A stretch of DNA of 64,000 nt, taken from assembly GCA_030272155.1 (NCBI GenBank), contig CP126192.1, positions 7,474,501 through 7,538,500 of the forward strand. The letters are read 5' to 3'. Positions 22,494 to 39,923 of the stretch are shown one piece after another (the stretch's first letter is position 1; each line of letters opens with the position of its first letter). The notes beneath the pieces were generated by a model, which was not told the origin of the DNA, made no database searches, and saw only the letters and a list, made by a program, of their open reading frames with translations. A program made the translations under genes and the position numbers. This stretch comes from Tetradesmus obliquus (taxonomy: Eukaryota; Chlorophyta; Chlorophyceae; Sphaeropleales; Scenedesmaceae).

Positions 22494-22912
22494 GGCTGGT
22501 TTAGTGACTTGAATAGGTCGCTGATATCAATGACGTATGAACGGGATGCCCCTCGTTGGTGTATGTGGAAGACAACTAGCTACGACAGCAGATGCGGCAT
22601 CGTTGTTGGGCACAGCTGCATATCAAGAGCTTACACATCTAAACATTAACGACGCAATGTTAAAGAAGCACGGAGGTTTCGCTGACGGTACCCAGTGCCG
22701 TTGGCGCGAGATCTTGGCATGACACGCAGCGTAACCAACGCGATATGGACAGCCAGAGCTGCGTGCTGGCCAGCAAATCCATTTCTTGCAGACACAACTT
22801 GGTTCTGGAGCTAACGTTTGCCTTATTGGTGCACCCTCGCAACAACAGCAGCCGCAACATGATCAACAGCAGCAGCAACAGCAGCAGCAGTGCCGAGACC
22901 TAGACATGAAGA
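22494..22912. promoter_or_regulatory. Bidirectional promoter, cupin / AlkB-like
   Basis: 419 bp separates the two divergent start codons. A CAG run lies close to the AlkB start. No canonical TATA element stands out. The compact spacing means the two genes probably share promoter sequence. Confidence 0.5.
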
Positions 22913-25538
22913 ATGGAAACCGCTGATACGCAGTGCATAGAGACATTACTTCATGAGCTGTTTGATGACGATGATGGTAGTGAGCAGCAGCAATCAGCTG
23001 AACACCAGCACTTGAGACAGTCATGATGGCAGTCGGGCTTTATTCCTGCAAGCGGCTGTGGCTGCACTGTGCTGGACCCTGCCCACAGATAGCGTGGCAG
23101 CTGCAACAGTCAGTGCTCAACGACTATCTTTGTAATGGTCTCTGCGTGTTGACAAACTCAGCACCCTCAAACCTGCCCAGAATGAACCTGTGTTACATGT
23201 CCCTGCGAACTCCATTGCTATGTTGACATGCACCTACCCCCTTGCAGGAGCCCGCCCTCCCATCGAAGGCCTGACTCACCTCCCCGGCTTTCTCAGCCGA
23301 CCGCAGCAGGTGTGCTGAGTGTCTCACAGCAGCAGTGCAGAAGGCAGCCACCAACATCACTGGTTGTGCGGAGAATTCATTTCATCTGTTATGGAATTTC
23401 TTTGGTTATATCATGGGGATGGAATGTACCGGCTGATGATCAGCAGCACCACTGCAGCTCAAGCTGCTCAGTCAAGCAATGCTGCCATCTGCGTGTTGCA
23501 TCTTGCACTGCAGGAGCTGCTGCTGCAGCATGTGGATGCCACAGGCTGGTTCAGCGTTCTCAAGCATCTGCTGAACGCGTGCATGCCATTTTTATGCTGC
23601 ATCATTTGCACTGCAGGAGCTGCTGCTGCAACATGTGGATGCCACAGGCTGGTTCAGCGCAGCAGCCAGACCGCACCCCGCCTGTAGCACAGCAAACAAG
23701 GCTAACAGAGGCACAGACAACAACTGCAGCAGCAGCAGCAGCAGGGGCAGCAGCGGCAGCGGCAGCAGGGGCCGCTGTAATCAGGCCATGGTGTTTGGGC
23801 TGAGCAACATGCCGCAGTGGCTGCAGCAGCTGGCAGGACAGCTGCCACTACAGCCGCACTGGCCTGCTGAGGTGAGGCCTGTGGAACGTTTTTGCAGGTT
23901 TTGGCGGAAATGATACGCATGTTTTGTATCGTCAACTAAGATGATGATCATGCTTGGGGCATGCTGAAGATCTGCTGTGTTTTCGCCTGTTTCCCTGCTT
24001 CAATCATCTGCTGCCTGGCTGCCGCTACCCCCATGCAGCTGTCCCACCGCTGCCCGCCTGTCCACTGCCTCAATCGTTGTGTGCCGTTGTTTTATGTGTG
24101 CCCTTTTTGCGCCGCCCCCTTGCAGCTTGCCCACCGCAGCCCGCTGTGTGACCTTCGCTGTGATCTGCACTGCACCCTGCTTCAATCGTCTGCATCCTTT
24201 TGCTCACTGCGCTCTTGCAGCTGGCCAACCGCAGCCCGCTGTTTGAACTCTGCTGTGATTTGCTGCATTTCCTGCTTCTGTCATCTGCATCCTCTTGCTC
24301 ACTGCTGACTTGCAGCTGGCCCACCGCAGCCCGCCATTTGACCTCTGCTGTGCTCCGCCATGCTCCCTGCGTCACCCATCTGCTGCCTTGCCGCCGCCTG
24401 CCCCATGCAGCTGGCCAACCGCAGCCCGCCTATCTACTGCCTCATATGTTATGTGCCCTTTTTGCACTGCCGTGCAGCCGGCCAAGCGCAGCCCGCACAT
24501 CTACTGCCTCATATGTTATGTGCCCTTTTTGAGCCGCCCACCTTGCAGCTGGCCAACCGCAGCCCGCCTATCTACTGCCTCAACTGTTGTGTGCCCTTTT
24601 TGAGCCGCCCCCCTTGCAGCTGGCCAACCGCCGCTCGCCTATCTACTGCCTCAACTACTATGTGCCCTTTTTGCACTGCCGTGCAGCTGGCAAACCGCAG
24701 CCCGCCGTTTGACACGGCTATCATCAACCTGTACTACCCGGGTGACGGCATAACACCCCACGTTGACCTGCTGCGATTTGCTGACGGCATCGCAATTGTG
24801 TCACTGGGTGACGCCGCTATCATGAACTTCACACCTGATGACTGTGAAGTCCAGCATGAAGTTCAGGACTTCACACCCGTTGGTAATGAAGCTCAGGGTG
24901 AAGTGCAGCGGCAGCACTGCGATGGAGAGCAGAATAAGCAGCAGCAGCAACTGGAGCAGCAGCAGCACCACTGTCAATCTGTGCAGCAGGACTGCAGCGC
25001 GGCATGCCAACAAACCCATCCTCACCAGCAGCAGCGCAACTGCTGCCAACAGCAACAGCAGCAGCAGCAGCGCAACTGCTGCGAGCAGAAGCGGCAGGCC
25101 TTGCAGATCCAACAGCAGCGACCGCTGCAGCACCAGCTGCTGCTGCAGGGCGGTGATGTGCTGCTGCTGCACGGAGCAGCACGCTACCGCTGGCGGCACG
25201 GCATTGCAGCAGTAGCAGAGGAGGTGCTGCTCTGTGACAGCTACCAGGCTGCAGCAGCAGCAGCAGCAGCAGGGCCAGCACACGAGCAGACCAGTGCGGT
25301 GCCAGCAGGGGGCAGGACTTGTGTGTCACACAGCAGTACGCAGCCAAGCGTAATTGTACGTCAACAAGAATCCTTCAAAGGAGAGGGTGGTGGGGAAAAG
25401 GCAGCTGCCAAGGGTGCACCTGGGCTTCAGGCTCAGCCAGCGGCTTGCTGTGCGTGTGTGCGTGTGGTGCGTGGCAGGCGTGTGTCGCTGACGCTCAGGC
25501 GGCTGGACCCTGCACAGAATATGCTGGACGTGCAGTGA
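22913..25538 (+). CDS. AlkB-like 2-oxoglutarate/Fe(II) dioxygenase
   Basis: Exons 22913-22976, 23248-23309, 23617-23871 and 24687-25538 give 410 residues. The short acidic first exon was chosen because its phase-1 donor completes a Gly codon with exon 2. Exon 2 encodes PIEGLTHLPGFLS, the usual AlkB-family entry strand. Exon 3 encodes QAMVFG. Exon 4 starts LANRSPPFDTAIINLYYPG and carries the iron ligands HVD (152-154), then LRFADGIAIVSLG. The distal His is in ARYRWRHGIA, and the Arg pair for 2OG and substrate is RVSLTLR near the C terminus. AlkB enzymes oxidatively demethylate nucleic acids or proteins. The DGIAIVSL signature places this among plant/fungal AlkB-like proteins of uncertain substrate. 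A Gln-rich insert of about 100 residues separates HxD from the distal His. Intron 3 holds eight decayed copies of the exon 4 start. Confidence 0.88.
23515..23560 (+). repeat. Acceptor-side copy of AlkB exon 3
   Basis: Copy of the acceptor and first 14 codons (ELLLQHVDATGWFS) about 107 bp upstream of the true exon start at 23617, nearly identical. Confidence 0.9.
24035..24686 (+). repeat. Eight acceptor-side copies of AlkB exon 4
   Basis: Copies of GCAG|CTGGCCAACCGCAGCCC start at 24039, 24126, 24221, 24316, 24411, 24478, 24549 and 24620. The true exon is at 24687. Spacing is about 95 bp in the first half and about 70 bp in the second, so two unit types are nested. Confidence 0.95.
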
Positions 25539-25695
25539 GATGATGCATCATCTCCTACAGACATCCTTTTTGTTTATTGGTTATGTTTGCCAGGGGTGGG
25601 TGTCATCCCACTTGCTCAGCACACAGCAAACGTCAGGCACACCCAAAAACGGTGCTGTTTGTTTCTGGATCAGAGTTCACGATCATTGGCGTGTT

Positions 25696-25700
25696 TGTAA
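25696..25700 (+). terminator. Candidate poly(A) signal TGTAA, AlkB-like
   Basis: TGTAA 158 nt after the stop codon, a typical distance for algal 3' UTRs. Confidence 0.45.
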
Positions 25701-26210
25701 CATGGCTCAAGCTTGCAAGTATTGACCTGGTGAAAGAATCGTATGTTTTCTGAGTATCAAGTTGGAAGCTGTGACCGCCTCTATGGTGTAGCAGATCGAC
25801 AAAGTCGCAGCATGGTTACAAAGCAGCCTATGCAGCTGGTCAGTGGCGGCATCAAAACTGGCAACCAGTGCCCCTTCAGTACATGCGGCCAGCCTTGTGA
25901 CGCAGCTGCTGCACTCATCAGCGCCACATACTTACTGAAGCTAAAGCAGCAAAGCCATCTGCCCCGCGCAAAAGCTACAAGATTGAGCGCACCAAGTCCC
26001 CTGCCAACCCAAAGCACCCGCCATTAGCCATGATGATGGCCAGATATAGTATATCCTAGTAGGAGGCATGGCTATTGCTTATGCGTAGCTCTTATCAGCC
26101 AAAGCGCCCCACCACCACAGCTGCAACAGCAACCTCCTAATGATTTAAATCGCTTCCCAAAAGATCTGCAGGGCCCACACAAAAGCACACCATAACGCCA
26201 GCAAGCAGCA

Positions 26211-26366
26211 GTGTACTGTACAGCGCACGGCTGTTGCACCGCTCAGTGCTCCAGTGTACTGTACAGCGCACGGCTGTTGCACCGCTCAGTACTGTACAGC
26301 GCACGGCTGTTGCACCGCTCAGTACTGTACAGCGCACGGCTGTTGCACCGCTCAGTGCTCCAGTGT
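26211..26366. repeat. 33/43-bp tandem repeat, four copies
   Basis: Unit TACTGTACAGCGCACGGCTG plus TTGCACCGCTCAG repeats four times. The outer copies carry an extra TGCTCCAGTG. Lies in the 3' flank of the minus-strand unrecognised gene. Confidence 0.92.
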
Positions 26367-26443
26367 GCCTTGCTGCTGCCGCCACCAGCGGCGCACGCAT
26401 TCTGTTGCAATGTACTGTTGCAAAGTGTGTATCGTACAACTTG

Positions 26444-27424
26444 TTATGGTGTCCCTCGCCGCTGCCTCCACCAGCGGCGGATGCTGCCCAGCAGCCCTGC
26501 TGCTGCCGCTTGCTGCTGCTGCTTCGCGTGCAGGCCCAGCTGCTTGGAACGTGCTTTGTCATAGGCCCTGCAAGTTGGATGTCACACATGGCCCCGCTGT
26601 TACTTGATCATTTCGGTGTGGTTTACCCTGCATTGCGCTGCTTCGCAGATTAGGGCTGCACCAGTTGCGTTGGTTTGGTTGAGGGAGCTTTCAGAGCATC
26701 ATGATGATATTGCATGGATGGATAGTATCTACTTGCTGCTGGTGGCAGACACATACAGACCATATTGTTATCACACGTAACAGCTGAGACACAGCAATAT
26801 GGCAGCTGGTGCTCACGTTGTGTAGGCCTTGACAGCAGCAGGCCTCACCCCCAGCCACTCAGACCACATTGATAGCAATCAGGTCAGAGCTCCCAGTCGA
26901 CAGACGACGTATGCGGCAAAACAACCACTCACCTTGTGTAGGCCTTGACAGCAGCAGGCCTCACTCCCAGCCACAAAGGCCAAAATGGTGAAGAAAGGAC
27001 GCATCGAACCCAGCATACTCAACAAAGTAGTAACCATTCACCTTGTATAGGCCTTGACAGCAGCAGGCCTCACCCCCAGCCACTCCCAATCCTCTGCAGC
27101 AGGCAGCCGAGCCAGCCCAGCCCCCAGCAGCAGCACAGCAGCATCCCTGTGCCGCAGCAGCAGCCAGCCCGGCCAGGCAGACCCAGCTGGAACAGCCTGA
27201 GGCTGCTCAGCACTGCTGCTGCTGCTGCTGCTGGTGGGCATTTTGGCGGCTGCTTTTAGTTGTGGTGCAGGCAGTCCGCCCAGCAGCCACAGCTCCGCCC
27301 ACAGCACACCTGGTGGGTGATTGAATTGTTGCTTTTGAAAAGATGAGCTACTATGCGCTGTAGGACCTGCTGCTGTAGCAGCTGTAGGCTCTGCCGCTGC
27401 TTTTGGACCAGTACTGCCAGGTGC

Positions 27425-27468
<44 letters not shown>

Positions 27469-28653
27469 CACTGCTGCCGCTGGGGTCTGTCTGCTTGTCC
27501 TGTGGCTGGGCAGCTGCTGCTGCAGCGCCTGTGCTGGAGCCGTTGTGTCCTTGCTGTGTCAGCGCAAACACCCTGAGTGTGTGCACTCTGCTGGGTGTGC
27601 TGTCAAGGTGCCGCTGCAGCAGCTGCTGCACCTGTGGCTGTACATCTTGCAAGCCTGCAAGGGAACACAGCAAGCCACACCAGTGAACCCTGTGTGCCAC
27701 AGTGTGGCTTGGTGTCAGATCTGATGTGTTCATGTTCATCATGGCTGCAATTAAGCCATAGCAGTGGTCAAAGCTATCTTAACCAGCTGCGTGCAAGGCA
27801 TGGACACACATGCTGATGTGATGCGCCTCACTCTCAACAGTTTGAACAGGGGCAAGGGCTGTAGGTGTTGCGGGTGTGGCTACGCGTGTGCCTGCTGGTG
27901 CTACAAACCCAACTTTGAGATCGCGTTGCTTCATTGCAACACACTCGGCCTGTTGACAGCACTCACCTGCAACACAGCAGGTCAAGGTGCCGTTCCGGCC
28001 TTCCAATAAGCTCAAGCGCTTGCTGCTGCCCCTTGTGCTCCCTGATCCATCTGCTACTTGCTGCTGGCAAATGCTGCTGCTGCTGCTGCTGCCAGCTGCT
28101 GCATCATTGGATGAATGTTTTGGCAGCAGGCGGCTTGCGGGGCGGCCCCTGAGTGCATCAAAGCAGCGCAGCAGCGTAGGGTAGTGCACAGCCTCCACCA
28201 GCAGCTGGCCATCCTGCAAGCCACCAGGAATACCACCAGGTAATCGATGATTTATTTCTTGCAGAGATTGGTGCTCAGTATCTGGCACACTGTTTTGCCT
28301 ATTTTCACCTGTTCAGCTGTCAGGTCGAGGGATGCGGAGCTGTCGCAACTGTGGATGTGCAGCTGCACATGCATGCACATTGTCGCAGTGTGCCACATGG
28401 GCCATGGCACATCTCCACTGCACAGGCGCATGTGCTGGCAGGTCGCTTGGCCAGTTTCCACAATAGTGCGCTCCAACACACCATTTGAACGCCTTTGGTT
28501 TTAAATCCCACCTGAACATCTGCACGTGCCAGCAGTACAGGCAGCTGCAAGGCGGCACTGCTGCTGCGCTGCTGCTGCTGAAGCAGCCTGCGTGACCGGC
28601 AGCAAACACAGAAGCAGCTCAGCCTGAAACAACCGCTTCACGTGCGGCGCCAT
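26444..28653 (-). CDS. Unrecognised protein, conserved-looking, 5' end uncertain
   Basis: Exons 28213-27967, 27654-27042 and 26567-26444 join in phase and look genuinely coding. The first reads DGQLLVEAVHYPTLLRCFDA, and the second contains LQDVQPQVQQLLQRHLD and HPPGVLWAELWLLGGLP. The last gives AYDKARSKQLGLHA and a basic end LLGSIRRWWRQRRGTP before TAA. An upstream exon ending at 28309 (…SASLDLTAEQ) also joins in phase. Its start, and its link to a possible first exon 28653-28512 (MAPHVKRLFQAELLLCLLP), need either an unusual GAG acceptor or another start, so the N terminus is tentative (about 410 residues if all used). Poly-Ser tracts fall between the conserved blocks. I do not recognise the family. 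Two copies of the exon edge at 27042 with its donor lie downstream at 26815-26975. Confidence 0.6.
26815..26975 (-). repeat. Two donor-side copies of the third exon of the unrecognised gene
   Basis: Copies at about 26932-26975 and 26815-26860 repeat the exon end (GVRPAAVKAYT plus donor; true copy 27042-27085). Both downstream of it. Confidence 0.85.
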
Positions 28654-29080
28654 TAGAGTGGTCGTCGCGAAACAACATGCACACAGTCTTACTCTTGGCT
28701 AGGCTAGGGCTTGCCACGTCGGCACTGTGTTGTCATGCTGTCGTGTGTGACAGTCGTCAGCACGTTGAACTGATGAACGCAAGAGTAGCTTCGGTAATAT
28801 ACGACTAAAATTGCACACTTTCAACCTAGCAAACATAGCAACAGCTCGACCGAAGTTCAACATAAGGTTCTAACCAACAGCAGAGACGTCAGCCAACACG
28901 ATAGTCTTATTTGAAAAGCAGGTAAGCTGTCTAGATATTTGGTAATACGTGCTAGGACTGATGTTGCTTGACACCAGCATAATGGTGGCAAACCGCACAC
29001 CAGCCTGGAGCCAGCCGTACGAGCACTGACAGCAATCGATTTGAGTTCACAGGTTCTGTAATAAAGTATCTGACTAATCC
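28654..29080. promoter_or_regulatory. Divergent intergenic region, unrecognised gene / tryptophanase
   Basis: About 430 bp of AT-richer, repeat-free sequence between the probable 5' ends of the minus-strand unknown gene and the plus-strand tryptophanase. Both start positions are uncertain by up to 140 bp. Confidence 0.4.
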
Positions 29081-35476
<6,396 letters not shown>

Positions 35477-35481
35477 TGTAA
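35477..35481 (+). terminator. Candidate poly(A) signal TGTAA, tryptophanase
   Basis: TGTAA directly follows the stop, and another overlaps it. A third near 35670 gives a more usual 3' UTR length. Confidence 0.3.
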
Positions 35482-35985
35482 TGAATGGAGCTGTGTGCTG
35501 CAAGGGTTGCAGCAGGCCTGCCAAGCTGCTCAGCTTGCAGGCAACCAAGGCACGCAGCCTGTGCTGTGCTGGCTGTGTATAGTGACCACAGCTATGCACC
35601 ATGATAGTAGCAACCTGGTTTCCACATTACGCAGCCGAGTGCTGGTGTGTGCTAGTATATGCGTAGTAGCGTGTAATGCCTCATCCATGGGTGACAGCTG
35701 CACGTGATCAGGCAAGCTATGGTGCTGTGGTAGAGTTGGCGTGTATAGTGTCGCGTATGTTTTCAAGTAGCATGCATGCAGTTCCTCCATGGCGGCGCTA
35801 CGTCTTACGTAGCTGGCCGCTTGCTGAGTTGCTGTTGACAGCCAAACCACATTAGTGCAACAGTTTCAGGAAATTGCTGGTGTGTCTGCGCCGTAGTGCT
35901 GCTGCTGCGACAGCAGCAGCCAGCGCCTCTGCTGATATGAAGCATTGCTGACGTTGCTGCGCCTGGCATCACACTAGGCAGCAGC

Positions 35986-36540
35986 AGTGCAATGCATAAA
36001 CATCATTTGCTTGCACAGGCAGGTGTTGCGCCAGCGTGTTTTGTCAAAAACTTGCGGCGGCGGCGCTGACAAAGTGCTGCTGCCGATGTGCAGACAGAGC
36101 TATCAAGCTCTGCTGCAACTGCTGCACAAGCAGCAAGAGCTGCAATCAGAGGCAGTAGGCTCGTCATCTTGTGTGTTCATACTTGAGCTCTTGCTTGTGT
36201 GTGCTTGTGCCTTGCAGCTGTCATGTGCAATGTTTCGAACATGCGGCGTGCTATGAGCGGCGCTCAGTGAAGAGTTGCCACACGCAAGCGATTGCGAATG
36301 TTGTGAGTTGCAGAATGCCGTGAGCAGCTGCAGGATTGTTGTGCTGCTTGCAGCATTTGAGCACTTGCTGCTGAAATCAACCGCCTGCAGCGGGTATCGT
36401 CCGCGTTGCTGCGCCTCCTATCTTTGCAACATTGCAACACCAAACATGGAGATGCATGCGAAGGCTGCAGCAATGCAGCTGGAGTTGTTGTGTGGCAGGC
36501 AGCATTACAAAGAGCAGCAGCTTTGAGCATCACTGCAGCA
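35986..36540 (+). other. Possible coding fragments, unassigned
   Basis: A stretch after an acceptor-like CACAG near 36018 reads VLLPMCRQSYQALLQLLHKQ on the plus strand, and further open stretches follow to about 36530 (NMEMHAKAAAMQLELL). The composition looks more protein-like than the CTG-derived frames around it, but I cannot join the pieces into one frame or find a family. They may be exons of an unrecognised gene or chance. Confidence 0.2.
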
Positions 36541-36927
36541 CTGAGACACCAGCTGTTGTGCAAGTGATGTGACTGCTGTGTTTTCCTGCAGCCTCTGTTA
36601 TATGCAGAGCTTGTGTGCTGCTGCACCCATTGGCAGCTGGGCTGTTATGGCCATGAGTTTGTGGCGTGCCTTTTGTACCTGGTTGAAAATGGTGCAGCAT
36701 GCTTGTAGTGCATGCTTGTTGATAGTACCGGCAGGTGTCTTGATGTCAACTGCTGAGCTTGTGTTGTTGTTGTTGTTGTTGTTGTTGTGTGCAGTGCCAA
36801 GCAGGCGCAGCACTGGCAGCATCAAAGAGACAAGCAGTTGCGCGTTGCTTGTGGTGCAGTGCTCGCGCAGGGTTTATGTCCGGCGTGGCGTATATGCGCA
36901 AGTGTGTTCAGGCGCTGCTGCGTGCAT

Positions 36928-37077
36928 GCATGCTGACAGGGTGATTGCATTTGGATGCCTGCAAGCATGCTGACAGTTCGATTGTACTTGGATGCGTGCA
37001 TGCATGTTGACAATTGGTTGCTTTTGGATGCATACAAGCATGCTGACAGGTTGATTGCGTTTGGATGCATGCAAGCA
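36928..37077 (+). repeat. 37-bp tandem repeat, four copies
   Basis: Units start at 36928, 36965, 37002 and 37038 with the phrase GCATGCTGACAG. Not linked to a known exon. Confidence 0.9.
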
Positions 37078-38274
37078 GGCCTAGCCTGCCTATATCTGGC
37101 TAGGATGTATCATACTCGCGGTATATACCAGTTGATGCTGCAGAGCATCTTTGTGGTTGCTGTGCTGTTTTATTACTGATGTTGTTGATGGAGGCGTTAC
37201 ATTCCATTTCTTTGTGGTCAGTTTGGCTTATTGCTGTGCAGAGTAGGAAGTCGATTGGGGTCTGTGCCCTCTCAACAAGAACATTTGCAGAGTGTATGTT
37301 TGGGGGGGGGAGGCAGGGCATATTTGAGCTAGGGCCGCAAGGAGGGGTTTGGGGTTAATGCGGCAGGAGGAATGAGTGACGATGAGTTATAACTGTTATA
37401 ACTCATATGATAAGCACATGGGCAGCATGTGCGGAGTCCTGCAACACGCGACTCCTACACGATTGTACATGCATGGCATGACTAATATCTTGGGGTAGGC
37501 AGGGAGAGGGCACAAAATGACAGAGCTCGGGCGGCCAGGAGGGGTTTTGGGGCGGGGTTTTACACGGCCGCAGGTGGCCCGCCCTTGTGGCGGGGTGTTT
37601 GGGGCAGATGGTGTTGCTGGTGTGGCAGTGGCAGCTGCTGAGGTGTCGTGGCGTGGAGACACAGGCGATGAGTGAGAATATTCGGTACAAGCAAAGTGTC
37701 TCAAAGTGGCTGGCTGCAGCTGCAGTGGCTGGCTCTGCATCTGACTTGTGAGCAGAGTGGTGGCTGTGCAGTGGCTGGCCCTGCATCTGAATTGTGTTGC
37801 AGGGTTGCTATCGTTTCGGTTGATGCATTGTGGTTGCTGCAGCCGCCGTGGCGTTGACGCTACCTGACCGCATGGCTATGAGGCGCCATCGTTGCATTCA
37901 CAGCGTGAGGCTGCGGCAATCGATGATGTGCAGCGTGGCTGCCAGCTACCGCATCAACATGATGGTTGACACATGCGGCCAGCAGGCTCTGATGGCTGAC
38001 TGGGCCTGTGATGCATGTGAGAAAGTTTAAAAGTAGTGATTTTGACGTGCCTGGTTACATGCATTTGCGACATCCTAGCAGCTGCAGCGTTTTATGCCCC
38101 CAGTGTAACGCCCCTGTCCCACACTGTACTTGGCATCTGGGAATCAATGTAAAAGGCTGCATGGACCTCAGAAATTGCACATGCATGTGTATGCTTCAAG
38201 TTGTGCTGCCCTTTGAGCAGCAAACAAAAGCAGAAGAAGAAGAACAACGCGTTTGAGCGGCAGCAGCCACATAC

Positions 38275-38790
38275 CTCGCTGCCAGCTGCGCGCTGCTGGT
38301 GATGCGGGTGATGCCAGGCAGGCCATGCATGCGCACCAGCAGTGCAGCGCCACCTGCATAGCAGGCAGATATGTGCACGCTACGTTGCTGGACAGCACAG
38401 CAAGCTGCACGCATCAGGCTGGCTGACGTCAAAGATGCAGAAAGGCATTGTTGCACTGCAGCAGGCTGCTGTGCCTCAGGAGGCAAACACACATAACACT
38501 GTCATGCACACGTACCTTACAGCTATACTTAAAACCCACTGAACGCCTTTCCTCCCTGACTACAAGTGGTTGCAAATGCGAACAGCAGCAGCAGCAGCAA
38601 CAGGTGGTGCGTGCCACTCACATGCCACTCCAAGCAGGGAACAGACTGCCAGCTGCCTCCGGTGCTGCTCTGCCCAGCCTGTGGCGTCCACCATCGCCAG
38701 ACCCAGCTGTTTTCGAATTGCAACGACCGCATCTGTCCTGCCCTTGCTGCTTTCGTTACCGTTGGTCCCGGCGTCGCTGCCGTCCGGCAT
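38275..38790 (-). CDS. Unrecognised membrane-anchored protein, first two exons only
   Basis: Exon 1 (38790-38622) starts MPDGSDAGTNGNESSKG and continues into a hydrophilic then hydrophobic segment. Exon 2 (38353-38275) completes a Cys codon in phase and reads GAALLVRMHGLPGITRITSS. Together they give a probable transmembrane helix (about residues 46-63, LAVCSLLGVACGAALLV) after a soluble 45-residue N terminus. Both ends are good splice sites (GTGAGT donor, pyrimidine-rich CAG acceptor, GTATGT donor). I cannot follow the gene further: no convincing third exon is visible in 35477-38274. The family is not recognised. Confidence 0.45.
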
Positions 38791-39923
38791 CTGGCAATAT
38801 TGGTCTATATAAATAGTTGTATTTACACAATTCTAGAGAAAAAGTACATTGGGAACGTACTCTGGACTGCAGTTGCGGAGGGCGAGCAGCAACACAGGGG
38901 GGGGGGGGGCGACCATATGCTGAATCGAGGGTGTGCTTACTACAACTGCCAGCACGACGTTGGAAGCATGAATGTTTCAGGTAATGCGCCGACAAGGCAA
39001 GTGCCACATGTCACAAGGCAACCCGAAGGCACAAACCCTAACACAGCCAGGTCATGACGCTTGACCTGCAGCAGCTGCGCCGCTACACAGCCTCAACAAT
39101 GACTGCAAGGAAATCCACACAGCTATTCAAAGGGAAGCAGATATGCCACATGCATGTTTTTCAGCTGGCAGTGCATATGTGCGAGATGCGCGTACCGCTG
39201 CCTCCCACAACCCCATGCTGTCCCCCAGCAGACACGTCCGCAAAAGTAATAGGATCCTCGATCCTTATCCCTGTCTATTTTGCGAAGTATTCCTGCTACC
39301 ATCATATGAGACGAAATTTATGCATAAACCACGCTGCACTGGGCTCCATCCTGCAGGTTGAGTCAGTGAGGCTCGCACAACTGACAGTTGCCGTAAAATG
39401 CAATAAGCACATCCCATGCCACACCATGTAACACGGCTGACGCGCCACAAAATGCTCCTAGTGACTTCTTGGAGGCAATGTCTGCAGACAACTGTTGCAA
39501 CAGTTGTTATGGACCTGCCAGGCTAGCTTGCCCCGCCCAGGTGGTGCTACTGTGCGTCAACACTGGTGAAGAAAGTAATTTGCGAGTCTCTTTGTGCAAA
39601 TTTACCGAGAACTTAAAGTTTATTTGTACGTGCAGGCAGCGTTAAAGGCCTCGCCGGATGCGGTTACCCAAGTCGTGCGCCCGTCGAACGTTCGCCGTCC
39701 AAGGATCCCTTGTTGCTGCTGCACGTCGCTTTTGGTATAGTCCAAACGCCCCCAAAACTATCTACATTAGCTCGATCGTCGCAACTCAGTTATTGCACCG
39801 TTGACCGGAGTATATCCAGCAGGGGGATTGCAGGTCTAGGAGCAGCAGTAGCAGCACTGTCCACAAGAGATCTCGCCAGTTATGGAAGGCACGATTAGCA
39901 GCATGCGCTTTTAAAGCGCATTG
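38791..39923. promoter_or_regulatory. Divergent intergenic region, membrane protein / hydrolase
   Basis: 1.1 kb with no recognisable gene. It contains a TATATAAAT-like sequence (about 38809-38817) and a run of about 13 G (about 38897-38909). The TATA-like site is too close to the minus-strand start codon to be placed with confidence. Confidence 0.4.

Larger units (their letters stand above)
25539..26443. other. Convergent 3' region, AlkB-like / unrecognised gene
   Basis: Two genes end towards each other here. A TGTAA at 25696-25700 may serve the plus-strand AlkB gene. A complementary TTACA near 25815 may serve the minus-strand gene. The 33-bp repeat at 26211-26366 sits in the 3' flank of the minus-strand gene. 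No further gene recognised. Confidence 0.45.
35477..38274. other. Long stretch without a confident gene
   Basis: Holds the tryptophanase 3' flank, an isolated group of possible coding fragments (35986-36540), a GTT run near 36764, a 37-bp tandem repeat (36928-37077), a G run near 37303, and GC-rich patches at 37540-37810. The continuation of the minus-strand gene starting at 38790 should lie here, but I could not place its exons. Confidence 0.4.

Noticed and set aside
24035-24710. Regularly spaced repeats resembling a CRISPR array
   Set aside because: The repeats are copies of an exon start with its acceptor, spacers are themselves repeated, there are no cas genes, and the genome is clearly eukaryotic.
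25941-26050. Histone H1-like phrase on the plus strand (APRKSYKIERTKSPANPKHP)
   Set aside because: Only about 40 codons, no start, no globular domain after it and a stop soon follows. It lies in a convergent 3' region.
38897-38909. Run of about 13 G as a G-quadruplex or assembly gap mark
   Set aside because: A single homopolymer run without further G-tracts. Its length may be a sequencing error, and no function can be argued.
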